64,000 nt of DNA. It comes from Flectonema sp. DT1601 (lineage: Eukaryota; Euglenozoa; Diplonemea; Diplonemida; Diplonemidae). The stretch is taken from positions 248,001 to 312,000 of the forward strand of contig OZ025804.1 in the NCBI GenBank assembly GCA_964019425.1, read 5' to 3'. Positions 19,858 to 31,700 of this stretch are shown here, piece by piece. The notes beneath the pieces are model-generated. The model was not told where the DNA came from. It saw nothing but the letters and a program-made list of their open reading frames with translations, and did not search any database. The translations under genes were made by a program, and so were the position numbers. Position 1 is the stretch's first letter, and each line of letters opens with the position of its first letter.

Positions 19858-20876
19858 ATGAAAACAGATGAAGAAATCGAGGCTGAGGGTGGAGTCAATG
19901 AAGATGAAGACGATATGGAAGATGACTTCGATCTCGATGTGGAAGACGTTAAGAAAGGAGCTTGTTTTGATAACATCGTTAGCAGTACTAACATCAACGT
20001 AAACACTGTCGAAGAAACAACTGCTAAGAAAGCTGTAGAGGAAGAAGTCAAAAGATTGAAGGCTATGAGAGACGCTCAGCAAACCGAAGCTGACGCTGAA
20101 GGCGAACGTCTTCGAATTGAACTGGAGAAGGAATCCGCTAAAAAAGAAATTCACGAAATGCTTTTATCTTCCAGTTATTATAATTTAACACAGCCATCAG
20201 ACTCTGTTAAGCCGAACTACGTCACACCTTTAAAGAGTAATGGTAAGAACACACCTCCTTATTACCCACAGAAGGTATTGCCTGGACTTTCATCTCCTGA
20301 ACTGTTCGAGAAATTAGAGCAAGACACGCTATTTTTTATATTCTACTACCAGCAAGAAACATACCAGCAGTACCTTGCAGCACGACAGCTGAAGGGTGCC
20401 TCGTGGAGGTTTGTAATTATTTTAATTTTATTTTTTCCTTTTTTTTTGTTTTGGTGGGTCGCTCAACCTGACAACATAATTTTTCCCTTTTATATTTTCT
20501 CTTTTTTCTAAACGTAATTTGTCTTTAATTAGCAACTACAAATATATTCTTTTCAGTCAAATATTTTGATATTAATTTTGTTTTTAATACTGTTAGGAAT
20601 AACGACAGGATGGTTATTCACAACACACACAACAGGTATCACAAGAGAGAGAAGTGTTGGTTTATTAGAAGTAACACTCCAAAAGAAACAAAAGACGATT
20701 ACGAAATGGGTACTTACGTCTTCTTTGACTTTCAGGACGAATGGAAAAATAAAAAGAAAGAAAACTACAAATTTGAATACAATCATCTGGAGGAGGAACT
20801 TCCGTCAGCAATCGCGAAACCGAAAGCAAAGCAAGCAGTTGACAGTGAAGTTACTCCAAAGTTAGTTGATTCTTAG
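19858..20876 (+). CDS. CCR4-NOT complex subunit with NOT2/3/5-family domain
   Basis: Two exons, join(19858..20408,20636..20876), give 263 aa; the phase-2 intron splits an arginine codon (SW-R-YHKREKCWF). The C-terminal half is a clear NOT-box: SPELFEKLEQDTLFFIFYY, TYQQYLAARQLKGASWR, YEMGTYVFFDF, then FEYNHLEEELP. It matches CNOT3/Not3/Not5 better than CNOT2. In the CCR4-NOT complex this domain pairs with NOT2 and docks on NOT1, supporting mRNA deadenylation and translational control. The first 150 residues are acidic, then coiled, and the long N-terminal Not3 domain (about 230 aa) of yeast and animal proteins is absent. The gene could be a shortened Not3/5, or the full N-terminus may be encoded elsewhere. 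Confidence 0.85.
20529..20591 (+). repeat. dispersed repeat inside the NOT-gene intron
   Basis: TTAGCAACTACAAATATATT, then CAGTCAAATATTTTGATATT and AATTTTGTTTTTAATAC. It matches parts of the spacer repeats at 7701 and 8217. It lies wholly within the 227-nt intron (20409-20635), which is the longest intron in the window. Confidence 0.6.
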
Positions 20877-21749
20877 AAATGTTTGCAAACAGCTACAGGT
20901 TTGAAGACACCCACGCACAACTGGTCTGTTTTAGACCCGACGATCGTCTTATTGATGACATCCATCCCTTAGTGACGATCTCGATTAGTAACTTTAAGTG
21001 ACGGACGGAGTACTCTAAATGTCTAGTACCCGATGTCCTTTTTTTTTTTTTTGTGTTTTGTTTTTGTTTCCTGTCCATCCGCTCCTGAAGAGGGGTGGAT
21101 GGCCCACAATATTGGAGCAGCCACCGAAACTAACCAAACGTGCAAGAAAGCAAGAAATACTTGAGGCAAAAACAAGCTATTATCTGCGAAGAGTGACTCC
21201 ACCCGAATCCTTTAATTACAATACGACGCCTCGGAGAGGGTCTCTCTCCATCAGTGAGGTAATAAACTAAATTGTTTAAACCCAGCTGTTAGTAGGTGAA
21301 TTGTTAGACATGTTTTGTTGTCTGTCAAAAAGCAACGTTCGGGTTTTTTTTTTTTTTTTTTTTTTTAAATTGATGGAATGTTTTAAGAGGAGAATACGGA
21401 ATGGAAAAAAAAAAAAAAAAAGGCAAAAGAAAATTAACCACAAGATTAATGATGATGAAAGAAGAGGAAAAAAAAAAAAATACGAAAAAAAAAAATCTAT
21501 AAGCCTTACGTGTGAACCTTAAACAAACATGAAAAAAAAACAAATAGAAGGTTGGGGGAAAAAAAAAAAAATAAAAAAAAAAATAACAATTTGATAACAT
21601 ACAGTATGAAAAGAAGAAGAAAAAAAAAAAATTTGTGAGGCTCGCGCCTTGTTCGTTCTTTAGAAGAAAAAAAAATATTTTTCGATTTTGTTTTCTTTTT
21701 TTTTTTAAAACACTACTCAGCTGCTTCCTTAAACAGAAGTCTTCAAAAA
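20877..21749. other. spacer, possible small exon
   Basis: Mostly homopolymer. Two stretches look mildly coding. The first is a 40-codon frame at 20879-21001. The second is 21079-21255, reading LKRGGWPTILEQPPKLTKRA and on to a TPRRGSLSISE end with a GTAATA donor-like site. Neither has a recognisable family. They could be parts of one small spliced gene or chance. A TTAAACAG acceptor-like site (21729-21735) precedes the next start codon. Confidence 0.3.
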
Positions 21750-24700
21750 ATGACGAGACAGCTGCTGCTGAAGCAGCTGTTCGTTTTGTTATTACCCGGT
21801 TCTGGGATGGCAATGGATTTGATCGAAGTAACGAAATCATACTTAAAATCTCACGAGAGGTCCATAATACCACTTTCAGCACCGAGTTGCATCGACGACC
21901 CTTTTGGAATGATGGCCGTAGTTGGTGGATGTGGAAATGCGGCAATCGCGTTTGGATGTAATTTTCCGTTAAGCAACCTTGACCCGTCATCACCTCCTGG
22001 TGTGACTATTTCATTGTTATGTCCAGATACCTGTAACAGTTGTTATTGTATGGATTCACCATTATTAATATCACTCGGTGGTTGTGAAGAACTGACTAAT
22101 ATGGGATGTCATTTCGACCTAAGCGCTCTAACGGGTCTCCCAACTGGAACGCCTCTCAGCTCACTATGTCCAAGTTCTTGTAACTTATGTAACCCTGCAC
22201 CGCAGTCAGCAACGTCATTGGAGCAGTCAATCAGTTTGAAATCAATTTTTAACGCAGCTGGTGGTCAGGAGTGGTATCGGAATTCAAACTGGATGAATGG
22301 AGATCCGTGTCTCAATTCCTGGGATGGGATTAGTTGTGATCTCTCAGGAAACATCATATCAATTCAACTCGATTATAATAACATGAAAGGATTCCTAGCT
22401 GATGTATTCCTTCCTTTAATACATCTTAGAAAGTTAGACACCAGCGGTAATGAGTTCCTATCAGGAAAGCTACCTGAGTCGTTGTCAGCATGTCCATTTG
22501 AAAGAATTATAATATCGGAGTGTTCTTTTGTGGGGGATTTCCCAATTTTGACAGCTGCGAAATTGACTTTAAAAACGCTAGCGATTGGATCGTTAGCTCT
22601 GCCTATGTTGCTACCACCTCACTCGGGAGTTGCAAGGATGGGTTATGCTCCTTCTTCTGTTAATAGTTTTCCTTATCAAACATTTGAAGAATTTCTTAAT
22701 ACTTATCCAGAACTAGAAGTCATAAATAGTCATGGATCACAAATACGAGGCACCCTACCTGAGAGCATGTGTAGTTCAAAGTTAAGAGATATCGTGTTGA
22801 CGAAGTGTTTTTTAAGCGGTACCATTCCAAACTGTGTTGGGGACATGCCTCAATTACAATCATTTTGTGTTGCGGAAAATGGTCTGACAGGAACAGTACC
22901 AGCTTCGTTAGGGAATGCATCAAATCTCTTGGGAGTGATCTTAGGTGGGAATTCTTTGACTGGACAGCTGCCAATGGAATTAGGAAACGCTCGAAATCTC
23001 AGATATTTAATTATTGCGATCTCAGATCTGACGGGAACTATTCCTGACTCGCTCGGTAACTTAACTTCACTTGAAGCAATCGTATTACAAGATTGTCCAA
23101 GGTTAGGTGGGACTCTACCTGTTGGGATATTTAAACTTACAAAGCTTGGATTCGTAGCCCTAATGGAGTCTAGCATAGAAGGAGAAATCCCAACAGCCGT
23201 CACAACAATGCCGAGTTTGTCACTACTCTCTCTGTACAGCAATCAGTTGTCTGGAACGATACCGGCATTTAACTTTCAACGTAGTCAGATTACTGAAGTT
23301 TACTTGTCAACGAATCTATTGACAGGAACTGTACCAGACTCTTTGTACATGCTTCCAAAGCTACGAAAGTTATCAATAGATAAAAATAGTCTTACTGGAG
23401 AGCTTCCCAAGACTGTTCAACCTGATTTCGTTATTCTAAATGCGCATAATAATTTGTTTGAGGGAACGATTCCCTCAGAATGGTGTTCTTATAAGAAAAT
23501 GGAACATATTTATATTCAAAATAACTCTTTAACTGGACAGATACCGAGTTGTATAGGTAACATGTCAGAGCTCACGCAGTTTAATATCGACGACAATAAA
23601 TTGTCTGGAAAAATTCCGTGGAGTCTCGGAGAAGCAAAAAAATTAGTTTTCATTTGGATGAGAAATAATAAGCTAACGGGTGCGCCTCCGCAGTCACTTT
23701 CAGGGTTGGTTAACTTAAAAGAATATCATTCTTCTGGAAATCCTTTTAACTGCCCTGTGAATGATTTTTTAAGCCCTTTCACAACAGTTCCTGAACTGCT
23801 TTCAATTAGTTGTCATGACTGTGGTCTCTTGGGAGACATGTCAGTTCATTTGTTCTATTCCGTCAGCACTGGAAGTCGATTTACTTTATTGTCCTCACTC
23901 GTTCTAAGTGAAAACAAAATAACCGGACGAATCCCAACAAGCATCGGTTGGGGACTACTACGACTTGCGCTTCTTGACTTGTCTACTAATAATCTTCAAG
24001 GTCCAATCCCTGAAGGGTTAGGTAATTTAAGAATGGCGCTCATGGATAATAATAAAGATTTAAAATCTGTAGATGGAAGATTACCGTTATTCGTGGCAAC
24101 CACAACAGCCAGTGCGTTGTCAGGTGAATCTGACTCCGTGAGATGTCCAATTTTAAATGGAGTCAAACAGAATATAGTAGTTAGAATAGATCCTTCGTAC
24201 TATTCATACAATTTATGTGATTGTGGTAAAGGATTCTTCGGTTCAGCACCCTTCTGCGTCAGTTGTCTTCAGAATGGTATCTGTCCAGGCGGAGGTAGTA
24301 TGATTGTGACTAAAGGCTATTGGCCTTCCCCCCCACCACCTGCAAAACCAATAATGCTATTACCCTGCTATGCTGATGCTGTAGAGAGTACTCCTTGCAA
24401 TGAAGACAATGCTATTAATTTTACTTGTAAAACTGGATATCAGGGAAGGCTGTGTTCTTCTTGTGCTGAAAATTATTACAACAGAGGAAGACAATGCGTT
24501 GAGTGTCCGATAAATGTCGTCATCATTATAATAATGTTTTCGACTGTACTTATTCTGGCTGGAGCATTAGCTGCAATGCGAATGTGGAAAAAACACAGTC
24601 AGCTCTTTGACATGTTCAGAGTGTTAGTTTTATATGGTCAGGTTCAAGCTATTCTTCTCGGTGACAGTCAGTTCTTATGGCCGCGTACTGTTAAAAGGGT

Positions 24701-26012
24701 TCTCGGAGGACCTTTCAGCACATTTATGCTCTCACCTGCGATATTTTCATGTGCCGCTAACCTCTCGTGGTTTAATTTTGAAGGAGGAAATCTGTCAATA
24801 ATTCTGATGAGTTGCTTTTGGGTTGTCGTTGCTGCGATATTTTGTCTGGCTGTTCACTCTGCCTTAAAGCGTCACATCGCAACAGTTGAAGAAGAAGAAG
24901 ATTTCTTAGTTATCGATCCTGCAACTGAAGGATATCCGAAATATGCTGTACTCACATCTAAAACAGCTCTAACAGTTTTATCATTATTATACCTGCCTGT
25001 TACTGTTATAAGTATGAAGGTATTTCAGTGTGAGACTGATCCTGTTGATAGACAAGACTACATGATTTATTCTCCTTCAGTTGAGTGTACTACTGGACAG
25101 GGTCGATATAAAACAATGTTTATAACGTCAATCTGTTTGATACCAACAGTTGTTGTTGGATTACCACTATTATATCTTTATATCGTTTATCGCATTAGAG
25201 AAGTTCGGGTTAGGGAATCGGCAGGAGCCCGAAAACTATGCGGATTTCTATTTCTTCCTTACAATCCAAATTGTTATTGGTATTTTGCAGTTGCGATGAT
25301 GAGGAGGGTCAGTGTCGGTTTTGCAATTTCAATCGTCCCGGCTGATAGCGGAATGAGTGTACCTTTATTATTTCTACTCATCATAACATTCATTGTTGTA
25401 CACAAATCATACATGCCAATGTCAACACCAATCCTGAACACCTTAGAAACAGCATCACTGTCGTCTTTATTAGTTACCTGTTGCTGTGGTACTATGTTCT
25501 CAACAACTTCATTAGCAAATAGTGACCTGCTTACTGGTATTCTTTTAGTTTCTGTTTATCCAATATTAGCTGTGAGTGTGTTTTTAGTTTATGAACTTTT
25601 ATCTGAAGGGTCGTTGAGCTATTCTTTGATTGGTGTCTTTCCTTTCCTATCGATGGATAGATTCTTTCAAGACACTCATAGTTGGGCTGTTCAGGATGAT
25701 CGCCATGTGAAATGTGAAATTCGTCGTCGTAGTAGTTGTCTTTTAGGATTGCCTTATAAAACTGACAATCAACATTCGAAAAGTCGGTGTGACCTTGACA
25801 TCGTTGAAATGCAAAGCTATGGTTCGAGTTCCCCGAAATCACGACAAACGGGGAGTTCGAGATCTCTTTCTCCAAGGAGAGGATCTCACAAAGAAATCAT
25901 CAGAAGACTTTCATCACAACTGCCGTTGGATCCTCCCCCAGATCCTCCTCCGCTATGTCCTGTCAATAATGTTACAGGACAGGACTTATTTGGAACTACA
26001 GCTGATGAATAG
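21750..26012 (+). CDS. leucine-rich-repeat multi-pass membrane protein (receptor-like)
   Basis: 1420 aa, intronless. A signal peptide (about 1-21, LLLKQLFVLLLPGSG) leads a cysteine-rich extracellular part with two related C-x-D-x-C-N-x-C blocks. Plant-type LRRs follow (about 150-760; units such as LTGTVPASLGNASNLLGVIL and NSLTGQLPMELGNARNLRYL). Then come a cysteine-rich EGF/GCC2-like region (GYQGRLCSSCAENYYNRGRQ) and about eight hydrophobic spans (about 930-1290: VVIIIIMFSTVLILAGALAA, ILMSCFWVVVAAIFCLA, LLFLLIITFIVV). The tail is serine/proline-rich. LRR ectodomain plus a TRP-like multi-pass region is a design seen in several protist families. The function is presumably surface sensing or adhesion; the ligand is unknown. 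Confidence 0.8.
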   Translation: MTRQLLLKQLFVLLLPGSGMAMDLIEVTKSYLKSHERSIIPLSAPSCIDDPFGMMAVVGGCGNAAIAFGCNFPLSNLDPSSPPGVTISLLCPDTCNSCYCMDSPLLISLGGCEELTNMGCHFDLSALTGLPTGTPLSSLCPSSCNLCNPAPQSATSLEQSISLKSIFNAAGGQEWYRNSNWMNGDPCLNSWDGISCDLSGNIISIQLDYNNMKGFLADVFLPLIHLRKLDTSGNEFLSGKLPESLSACPFERIIISECSFVGDFPILTAAKLTLKTLAIGSLALPMLLPPHSGVARMGYAPSSVNSFPYQTFEEFLNTYPELEVINSHGSQIRGTLPESMCSSKLRDIVLTKCFLSGTIPNCVGDMPQLQSFCVAENGLTGTVPASLGNASNLLGVILGGNSLTGQLPMELGNARNLRYLIIAISDLTGTIPDSLGNLTSLEAIVLQDCPRLGGTLPVGIFKLTKLGFVALMESSIEGEIPTAVTTMPSLSLLSLYSNQLSGTIPAFNFQRSQITEVYLSTNLLTGTVPDSLYMLPKLRKLSIDKNSLTGELPKTVQPDFVILNAHNNLFEGTIPSEWCSYKKMEHIYIQNNSLTGQIPSCIGNMSELTQFNIDDNKLSGKIPWSLGEAKKLVFIWMRNNKLTGAPPQSLSGLVNLKEYHSSGNPFNCPVNDFLSPFTTVPELLSISCHDCGLLGDMSVHLFYSVSTGSRFTLLSSLVLSENKITGRIPTSIGWGLLRLALLDLSTNNLQGPIPEGLGNLRMALMDNNKDLKSVDGRLPLFVATTTASALSGESDSVRCPILNGVKQNIVVRIDPSYYSYNLCDCGKGFFGSAPFCVSCLQNGICPGGGSMIVTKGYWPSPPPPAKPIMLLPCYADAVESTPCNEDNAINFTCKTGYQGRLCSSCAENYYNRGRQCVECPINVVIIIIMFSTVLILAGALAAMRMWKKHSQLFDMFRVLVLYGQVQAILLGDSQFLWPRTVKRVLGGPFSTFMLSPAIFSCAANLSWFNFEGGNLSIILMSCFWVVVAAIFCLAVHSALKRHIATVEEEEDFLVIDPATEGYPKYAVLTSKTALTVLSLLYLPVTVISMKVFQCETDPVDRQDYMIYSPSVECTTGQGRYKTMFITSICLIPTVVVGLPLLYLYIVYRIREVRVRESAGARKLCGFLFLPYNPNCYWYFAVAMMRRVSVGFAISIVPADSGMSVPLLFLLIITFIVVHKSYMPMSTPILNTLETASLSSLLVTCCCGTMFSTTSLANSDLLTGILLVSVYPILAVSVFLVYELLSEGSLSYSLIGVFPFLSMDRFFQDTHSWAVQDDRHVKCEIRRRSSCLLGLPYKTDNQHSKSRCDLDIVEMQSYGSSSPKSRQTGSSRSLSPRRGSHKEIIRRLSSQLPLDPPPDPPPLCPVNNVTGQDLFGTTADE

Positions 26013-26019
26013 GATATCC

Positions 26020-26050
<31 letters not shown>

Positions 26051-26959
26051 CTGTTTTCAGTTATGCGGTGCAACAACCCTACTAGTTATATTTTGTTGTT
26101 GTTCCTCTCCTTTGTATTCTTGACAGTAAATGTCAGGTGATGATGAAGGGAAAAAGAATAATGAACCTCGAAAGCTTCCAATTCGCTAATGCGTTTCGCG
26201 AACAAAGACAACTTTTGACCGTTTTTTTTTTATATATATTCCTTTTTATTTACATACAGCGTTTACTGAATAGTAGTGCTCTGCTCTACTTTATGCGATT
26301 TGACCTTTTGTTTTGTTCTTTCCTTCCCTTACATCTGTCGGTGTATTGGTATGTTGATGATGATTTTCTCTCAGTGTTGGAAAGGAACTTCGCTATGCGG
26401 TCTCTACGAAAGTCATATCCTTGTCTTTGTTTCGAAAACCTCTATTTCCCCATGCCCATGTCCATGTTATTTTTACAGATTTACACGGTTGGGTCTTGTC
26501 TTGTTCTTTTTGGCTAGGGAATGAAAAGCTTTCTGTCATCCCCCCCCTTTTTTTTTTTTTTCCCTTTCTTCTTTTTATGATCACATTTACACTTGTGTGA
26601 CAAATTTAGTGAAATATCGAAAAATATTAAGTCTTTTCTACAGCCATCCGTTTTTTCCCCCTTTTTTTCCAATAACCTTTTCAGGTGTTCTTGAAGCGCA
26701 CGGATGGTCCGAAGAGATTTTATTTTTTTGATCTGATCACGGAATAGGGTTAGTAATTTTATTTTAAACTTCGTTCACGAATACGCGCGACAAAAAATAA
26801 AAGAATAAAAAAATAATTTTTGTAATTGATTCTTGTTTTTGTATTGCTCCCTTCCAACCTCCTTTTTCTTGATTGGCCTCTTACTGTCTCTGTTGTCGGG
26901 TTTTTTTTTAATTATTATTATTATTTTTTTTTTTTGCCTCAGTCACACCTTTCTAAAAT
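26013..26959. other. spacer
   Basis: A T tract of about 30 nt starts at 26021. A 126-codon frame at 26137 is hydrophobic and T-driven with no family resemblance; I do not call it. A TTTTGCCTCAG acceptor-like site (26932-26942) precedes the lipase start codon. Confidence 0.6.
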
Positions 26960-27820
26960 ATGAAAACTGTTTTGGCATTATTTTTCCTGGCCACAGTCAC
27001 GGCGGTGACTGCGGTACTTCCACACGAAGTTCTCCCTGCGGAGTTACAGGCTAAGGCGCAGTACCAGTTGTACGCAGCTTATGGAGCCTACTGTCATGAA
27101 GATGATCTGAAGTCATGGGACTGTAAATGGTGTGAGAAGATGGGAGTAGCAAAGGTCTACGGAGTGCTTCAGAATGCCACGTGGGACGGTCAGGTTTTTG
27201 TTATTCAAAACAACGCATCTGAAATCATTGTCAGCTTTAGAGGTTCTCACAACATCGAAAATTGGATCGCTGACTTCACTTTCGATAAAGTAAAGCTGAC
27301 CTGGCCAGGTGTTCCTAAAGGACTTGAAGTTCATCGGGGATTTCTTGATTCTTACATGTCTTTAAGAACTGCTGTTAACAAGTGGGTTAAGGAAGCTACA
27401 ACTGCATGTCCTCACTGTGTACTTCATGTTACTGGTCATTCACTTGGTGCTGCTGAAGCTGTTTTATGTACGACTGACCTTCGTCTTCAGGGACACAAAC
27501 CAGAAATGTGGACATTCGGACAACCGCGTGTTGGTACAAAGGAATATGCTGCCTGGTTTGACGGTGTTACTGCATCATACAAACAGACTGTATTCAGAAT
27601 GGTTAACAAGAAGGATATCGTTCCACATATGGCTCCATCAGAGATGGGATTTCATCACACTGATCGTGAGGTCTGGAGAATGAAGAATAGCACGTATATG
27701 ATGTGTGATGGTAGCGGTGAGGATCACAAGTGCTCAAGATCGGTTCCGGTTATTGAATACAGCGCGTCTGATCATCTTGAGTACATGGGTCTTCATGAGG
27801 ACTGTCCAAAAAAGAAATAA
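26960..27820 (+). CDS. secreted class 3 lipase
   Basis: 286 aa, intronless. The N-terminal signal peptide is clear (MKTVLALFFLATVTAVTA, cleavage near 18-20). Class 3 lipase features follow: IIVSFRGSHNIENWIADF (oxyanion region), nucleophile elbow GHSLG with S161, FGQPRVG, then VNKKDIVPH with D219, and H272 in SASDHLEYMG, completing a plausible Ser-Asp-His triad. The paired cysteines (CKWC, CPHC, CSR) suggest disulfides in an exported protein. The family hydrolyses triacylglycerols or other acyl esters; the protein is probably secreted or lysosomal/phagosomal and used in digesting prey. The length is typical of the Rhizomucor-type lipases. Confidence 0.93.
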   Translation: MKTVLALFFLATVTAVTAVLPHEVLPAELQAKAQYQLYAAYGAYCHEDDLKSWDCKWCEKMGVAKVYGVLQNATWDGQVFVIQNNASEIIVSFRGSHNIENWIADFTFDKVKLTWPGVPKGLEVHRGFLDSYMSLRTAVNKWVKEATTACPHCVLHVTGHSLGAAEAVLCTTDLRLQGHKPEMWTFGQPRVGTKEYAAWFDGVTASYKQTVFRMVNKKDIVPHMAPSEMGFHHTDREVWRMKNSTYMMCDGSGEDHKCSRSVPVIEYSASDHLEYMGLHEDCPKKK

Positions 27821-28774
27821 TAGATTTCAATGGGCTTGAATTTAAAAATTCCCTTCTCTCTCTCTCACTCATTCCAAATACTTTCTCACACTTAAGGTTT
27901 TGTAAACGTTGGATATCAATCCATAGTAAAACATCACTTGTGGGAAAGAAAAAAAAAAAAAAAAAAACTAGAGGAAGCATGTTTGGTGGTGTAGCATATT
28001 CGCCGTGAAATACTCTGAACACGTTCCCCATATAGCTAAACTCTAAGATATTTTTTTTTTATTTTTTTTTTTTTTTTGTATCATTTATTTTAAACTCACT
28101 TTCATTTATTATATTCCTTGCTATCATTATGCTGTATAACACAAAGTTGTACACGTAATGAATATATTGGTAAAGAACGAATTAAATGAGTAGTGTATTT
28201 TTTTTTTCCCCCTCTTTTTTTTTCTCGTTATAACTTTAGTTATTTGCGATTTATCTTCCGTATCGGTGGTGAAATGATTCTGCTTTTTTTTTTTGTCATT
28301 CAGAAAAAGCACACATCTAAGTAAGCCCTTTTTTTTCTAAAATAACTTTTTCCCCCGCCTCCCAAACTGAATCCATGTCGGAAAAGGAAAAACAAACAAA
28401 CAAACAAGCAATTTTATGCCAAATTGAACGTGTGTGTAACCTACCATTTTTTGTATTGTTTGTGCCTCTGTGAATTGAGATCGCTGTGATCACTGATTAG
28501 GTATCAGCTGGAGACCTTCTTCTTGTTGCGTTTCAATCATTGAAAAAAGGTGGTTTTTATTTGCAGGGTTTACGATTTTTTTTTTTTTTTTTTGTTCCCC
28601 CCACAAAATTTTACTCCGAGTGGTGAGCTTGTCAACAGTGCTGCTGAATGTGGTTATCGTGTCTCGTGTTTTTTTTTTCTTTTCTTTCTTTTTTTTTTTT
28701 TTAAATTCATCCGGCTATTGTTGCATCACACATCAGTCTATCAATACTTGTAAAACAGGTGTTTCTGTCAACAG
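27821..28774. other. spacer
   Basis: No gene seen. Homopolymers dominate. A TTTCTGTCAACAG acceptor-like site (28762-28774) ends exactly at the base before the next ATG, so this gene may have an unseen 5' UTR exon or a trans-spliced leader. Confidence 0.6.
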
Positions 28775-31700
28775 ATGCCAGTCAGCCCACAATTCGGTAG
28801 TGCTGAAAGAGAAGAGTTTTTTTCATTTATTGAACGAGGACGAAAACCTGATGTGAAACCTGAAAGCCACACGACGAAACTACACAAATACACCCAATAT
28901 AGGCAGGGTATCTTGTATGATGATATGCTTCAGAAAATATCCTTCGAGGGTTTGTATGACAGCCATCCTTGCTGGCCGGGTGTTGATGTATTTCGGTTAC
29001 TCGGTAAAGGTTCAGAGATAAGTTCGTTACCAAAAGTGAGAATAGCACCTACTCTGCTGATGGAGTGTGGTAGATACACATGTTTTTACACCGACCCCGT
29101 GAGTTCTCAAATGGTCAGATTAGATAATTGCGGAATAAAAGCTTTTAAAAGTAAAGCATTCTTATCAAACAATAGTTCCAGACACCACTTTAAAACAAAA
29201 ATAGAAAATCCAACAGAGCCATTTCGTGCCCACAGCAGTAAGGCAGCCAACTCTGGTTGTGGAAGACTGAATAGAGAGTCGTGGATTCCTTTATCAAATT
29301 CGACCTCAGAATACACAAGTATTGCTATTGGTCAGTCGTTTGATACGTTACGATTTGTTCATGGGGTTCTCGTCTCAGATACTTCAAAAACTGGATCAGT
29401 AAGAAACCACCGACATCTATCTTACACAGTAAGCTATTCACGTGATGGTTGTACCTGGATGACTCTCTCTGGTACTGTTTTACCATCTCCTCAGACTCTG
29501 CCACCTCAGACCTCAGACTACATTTTCAAGGAGGGAAAAGTCTTTTTCCCTGTTCCCATTCAAGCCGCTCACATCAGAATTCATCCACTAACCTGGGGAT
29601 CAACGGGAATCGCTATTAACTGTGCTGTTGTTGTTGAATCGATTGAAAAAACATCTTCAGAGGGAATTGAACCTGTCGCTATCATCAAAAGGCCGACGCC
29701 CAACACGAACTCTACGATAAGCCATACGTTAACAGAGACGCAGGTAGGAGCGGCATTGCAGCAGATAATTGGAGGGATGCAAGTTATCCAACAGTTTGTA
29801 AAATCGAAGGGAAACCACGCATGCGTCTACCGAGCAGTATGGAAGGCTAACAACAGTGGAAGGGGAATTACGTATCAGATCACTTCTAAGATTTCAAAGA
29901 AGGACATGTTGATCGATGCTGATGCTCGTTACTTAGCATCCCAAGAGAACGACAACTATTCTGATAGAGGACTCACTATTGTTCCCCTTCGTTGTTCATC
30001 GTGTCAGGAAATTGTTAATCAGACGGGAGATATTGCGAAATTACTCCAAAAAAGATTTTGCAGCGTCGGTCGTATCGAAGTGTTGGCAGCCGACTGGGTA
30101 CGAGACACATCAGGACTGTTCTACTTTACACAAATAAAAGGTTGGAAGATACGACAGTCAACTACACGCATTTTGAGAAAACCCATTTCAACCAACTATG
30201 GGAGATACTGTGCAATGTGTAGAAAAAGATTTGTAAGAGATCAGTACAGCAACAAGCTCACCGCTAATATGATTTCGAAGGCTCTTAATCAAAAACGTCT
30301 TCGTAACCTGAGCAAGTCTCCATTGCCATCACAGCGACCAAACGGAATCTCATCAAAATACGAAACTCAAGCCGTCTGCCAACAGTGTTATATAGACTAC
30401 AATGAAGAAGGTCACACAGCGTATAGAGAAGCAAAACTTGCAACGGCTGTTGGAGTAAAAACAACATATGAGGTGACTACTACTACAAACACTTCTACAT
30501 CAGTATTTGATATACAACCGACCCTCAATGACGTGATAACGACTTCTGCTACTGGACTTCCCAGTGATATATCTGATGCGGTATGTTCTATTATTATTAT
30601 TGTTATTATTATTATTATTATTAAAAAAAACAATACCACTACTAGGTTCACTTGGAGCCTTGGCTTTTGATGCTTTATTTTGATGAAGTTTTGGAGATTC
30701 CACATGCGTTGGATTCGGAAAATATTTATTTAAAAACATCGATATTCGGAAAGATTGATGAAATCCCTGTTGGGAAATTAGTATGCAACTCCCGCACCGG
30801 TGGTGGTGTTGGAGTAATGAGAATGAGACCGTTCTTTGTTAAAACAAACAAAGATCTGACTGCTTCGCTTGTTGACGATGATGATGACATTCAAATACCT
30901 CTTAATCCTGTAGTCTCTGAACTCCTTCGAGTTCAGTCGGAAATTAATGTTAAGTTATGTACTTCAAATAATACTGTATTAGGAATCGCTAAGTTTAGTT
31001 TGTCTCAGCTCTGTTCAGGAATTATTGATGAAGTGATTTTGATCAAAATGTTTTCGGGTTCGATTCTTGAAAAGTGCTGTCTAAAAATGCAAATTGGGAT
31101 TACCAAAAGTAATGTACCGGCACCGAAAGGAGATCAGATGACTATACATGAAGTCGTACCTGATATTCTTTTTCCAAAAAAACCATATTGTAACATCTTA
31201 TCACTCCCTCTTCGATGGAGGAAGATCATCGCAGGATACATAGCGAAGTTATCTAAACCACAATTGGTTATTTGTGATGTCAAGAAGGAATCTAATCCAG
31301 TTGTTGACGGCTTAATAATCCCAAACACATCGACTGACGATACTCTGCCAGCTTCAGAATCAGGAATGTTATGCGTAAAATACAAAAACAGAACTTTACG
31401 AAGACGTGTAATGTCGAGGTTACAAGAAGAGCATCATTCTGCGAAGGAACTTCTCAACTGTATTGAACGTGAACCCAGTTGGGTTAAGTATAAATTATCA
31501 GCTGAGGTTCGAAAGAGAGATCGGTCTAAGAAAAAAAATCCACTACCACCAAAACAACCCGATCAAATAAATAAAAATAAATTTGAAATTGATAACCACA
31601 GTAAGACTACATCATCATCTTCGTCCAACCTACGAAAACGACTTCTCAGAATTCAGTCACCCTGTCCTACGGCTTGGGGAACAATGACGGGTACAACTTC

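Noticed and set aside
26137-26517. 126-codon hydrophobic frame after the LRR gene
   Set aside because: T-driven composition, no acceptor-like site or family, and an overlapping frame is equally open.
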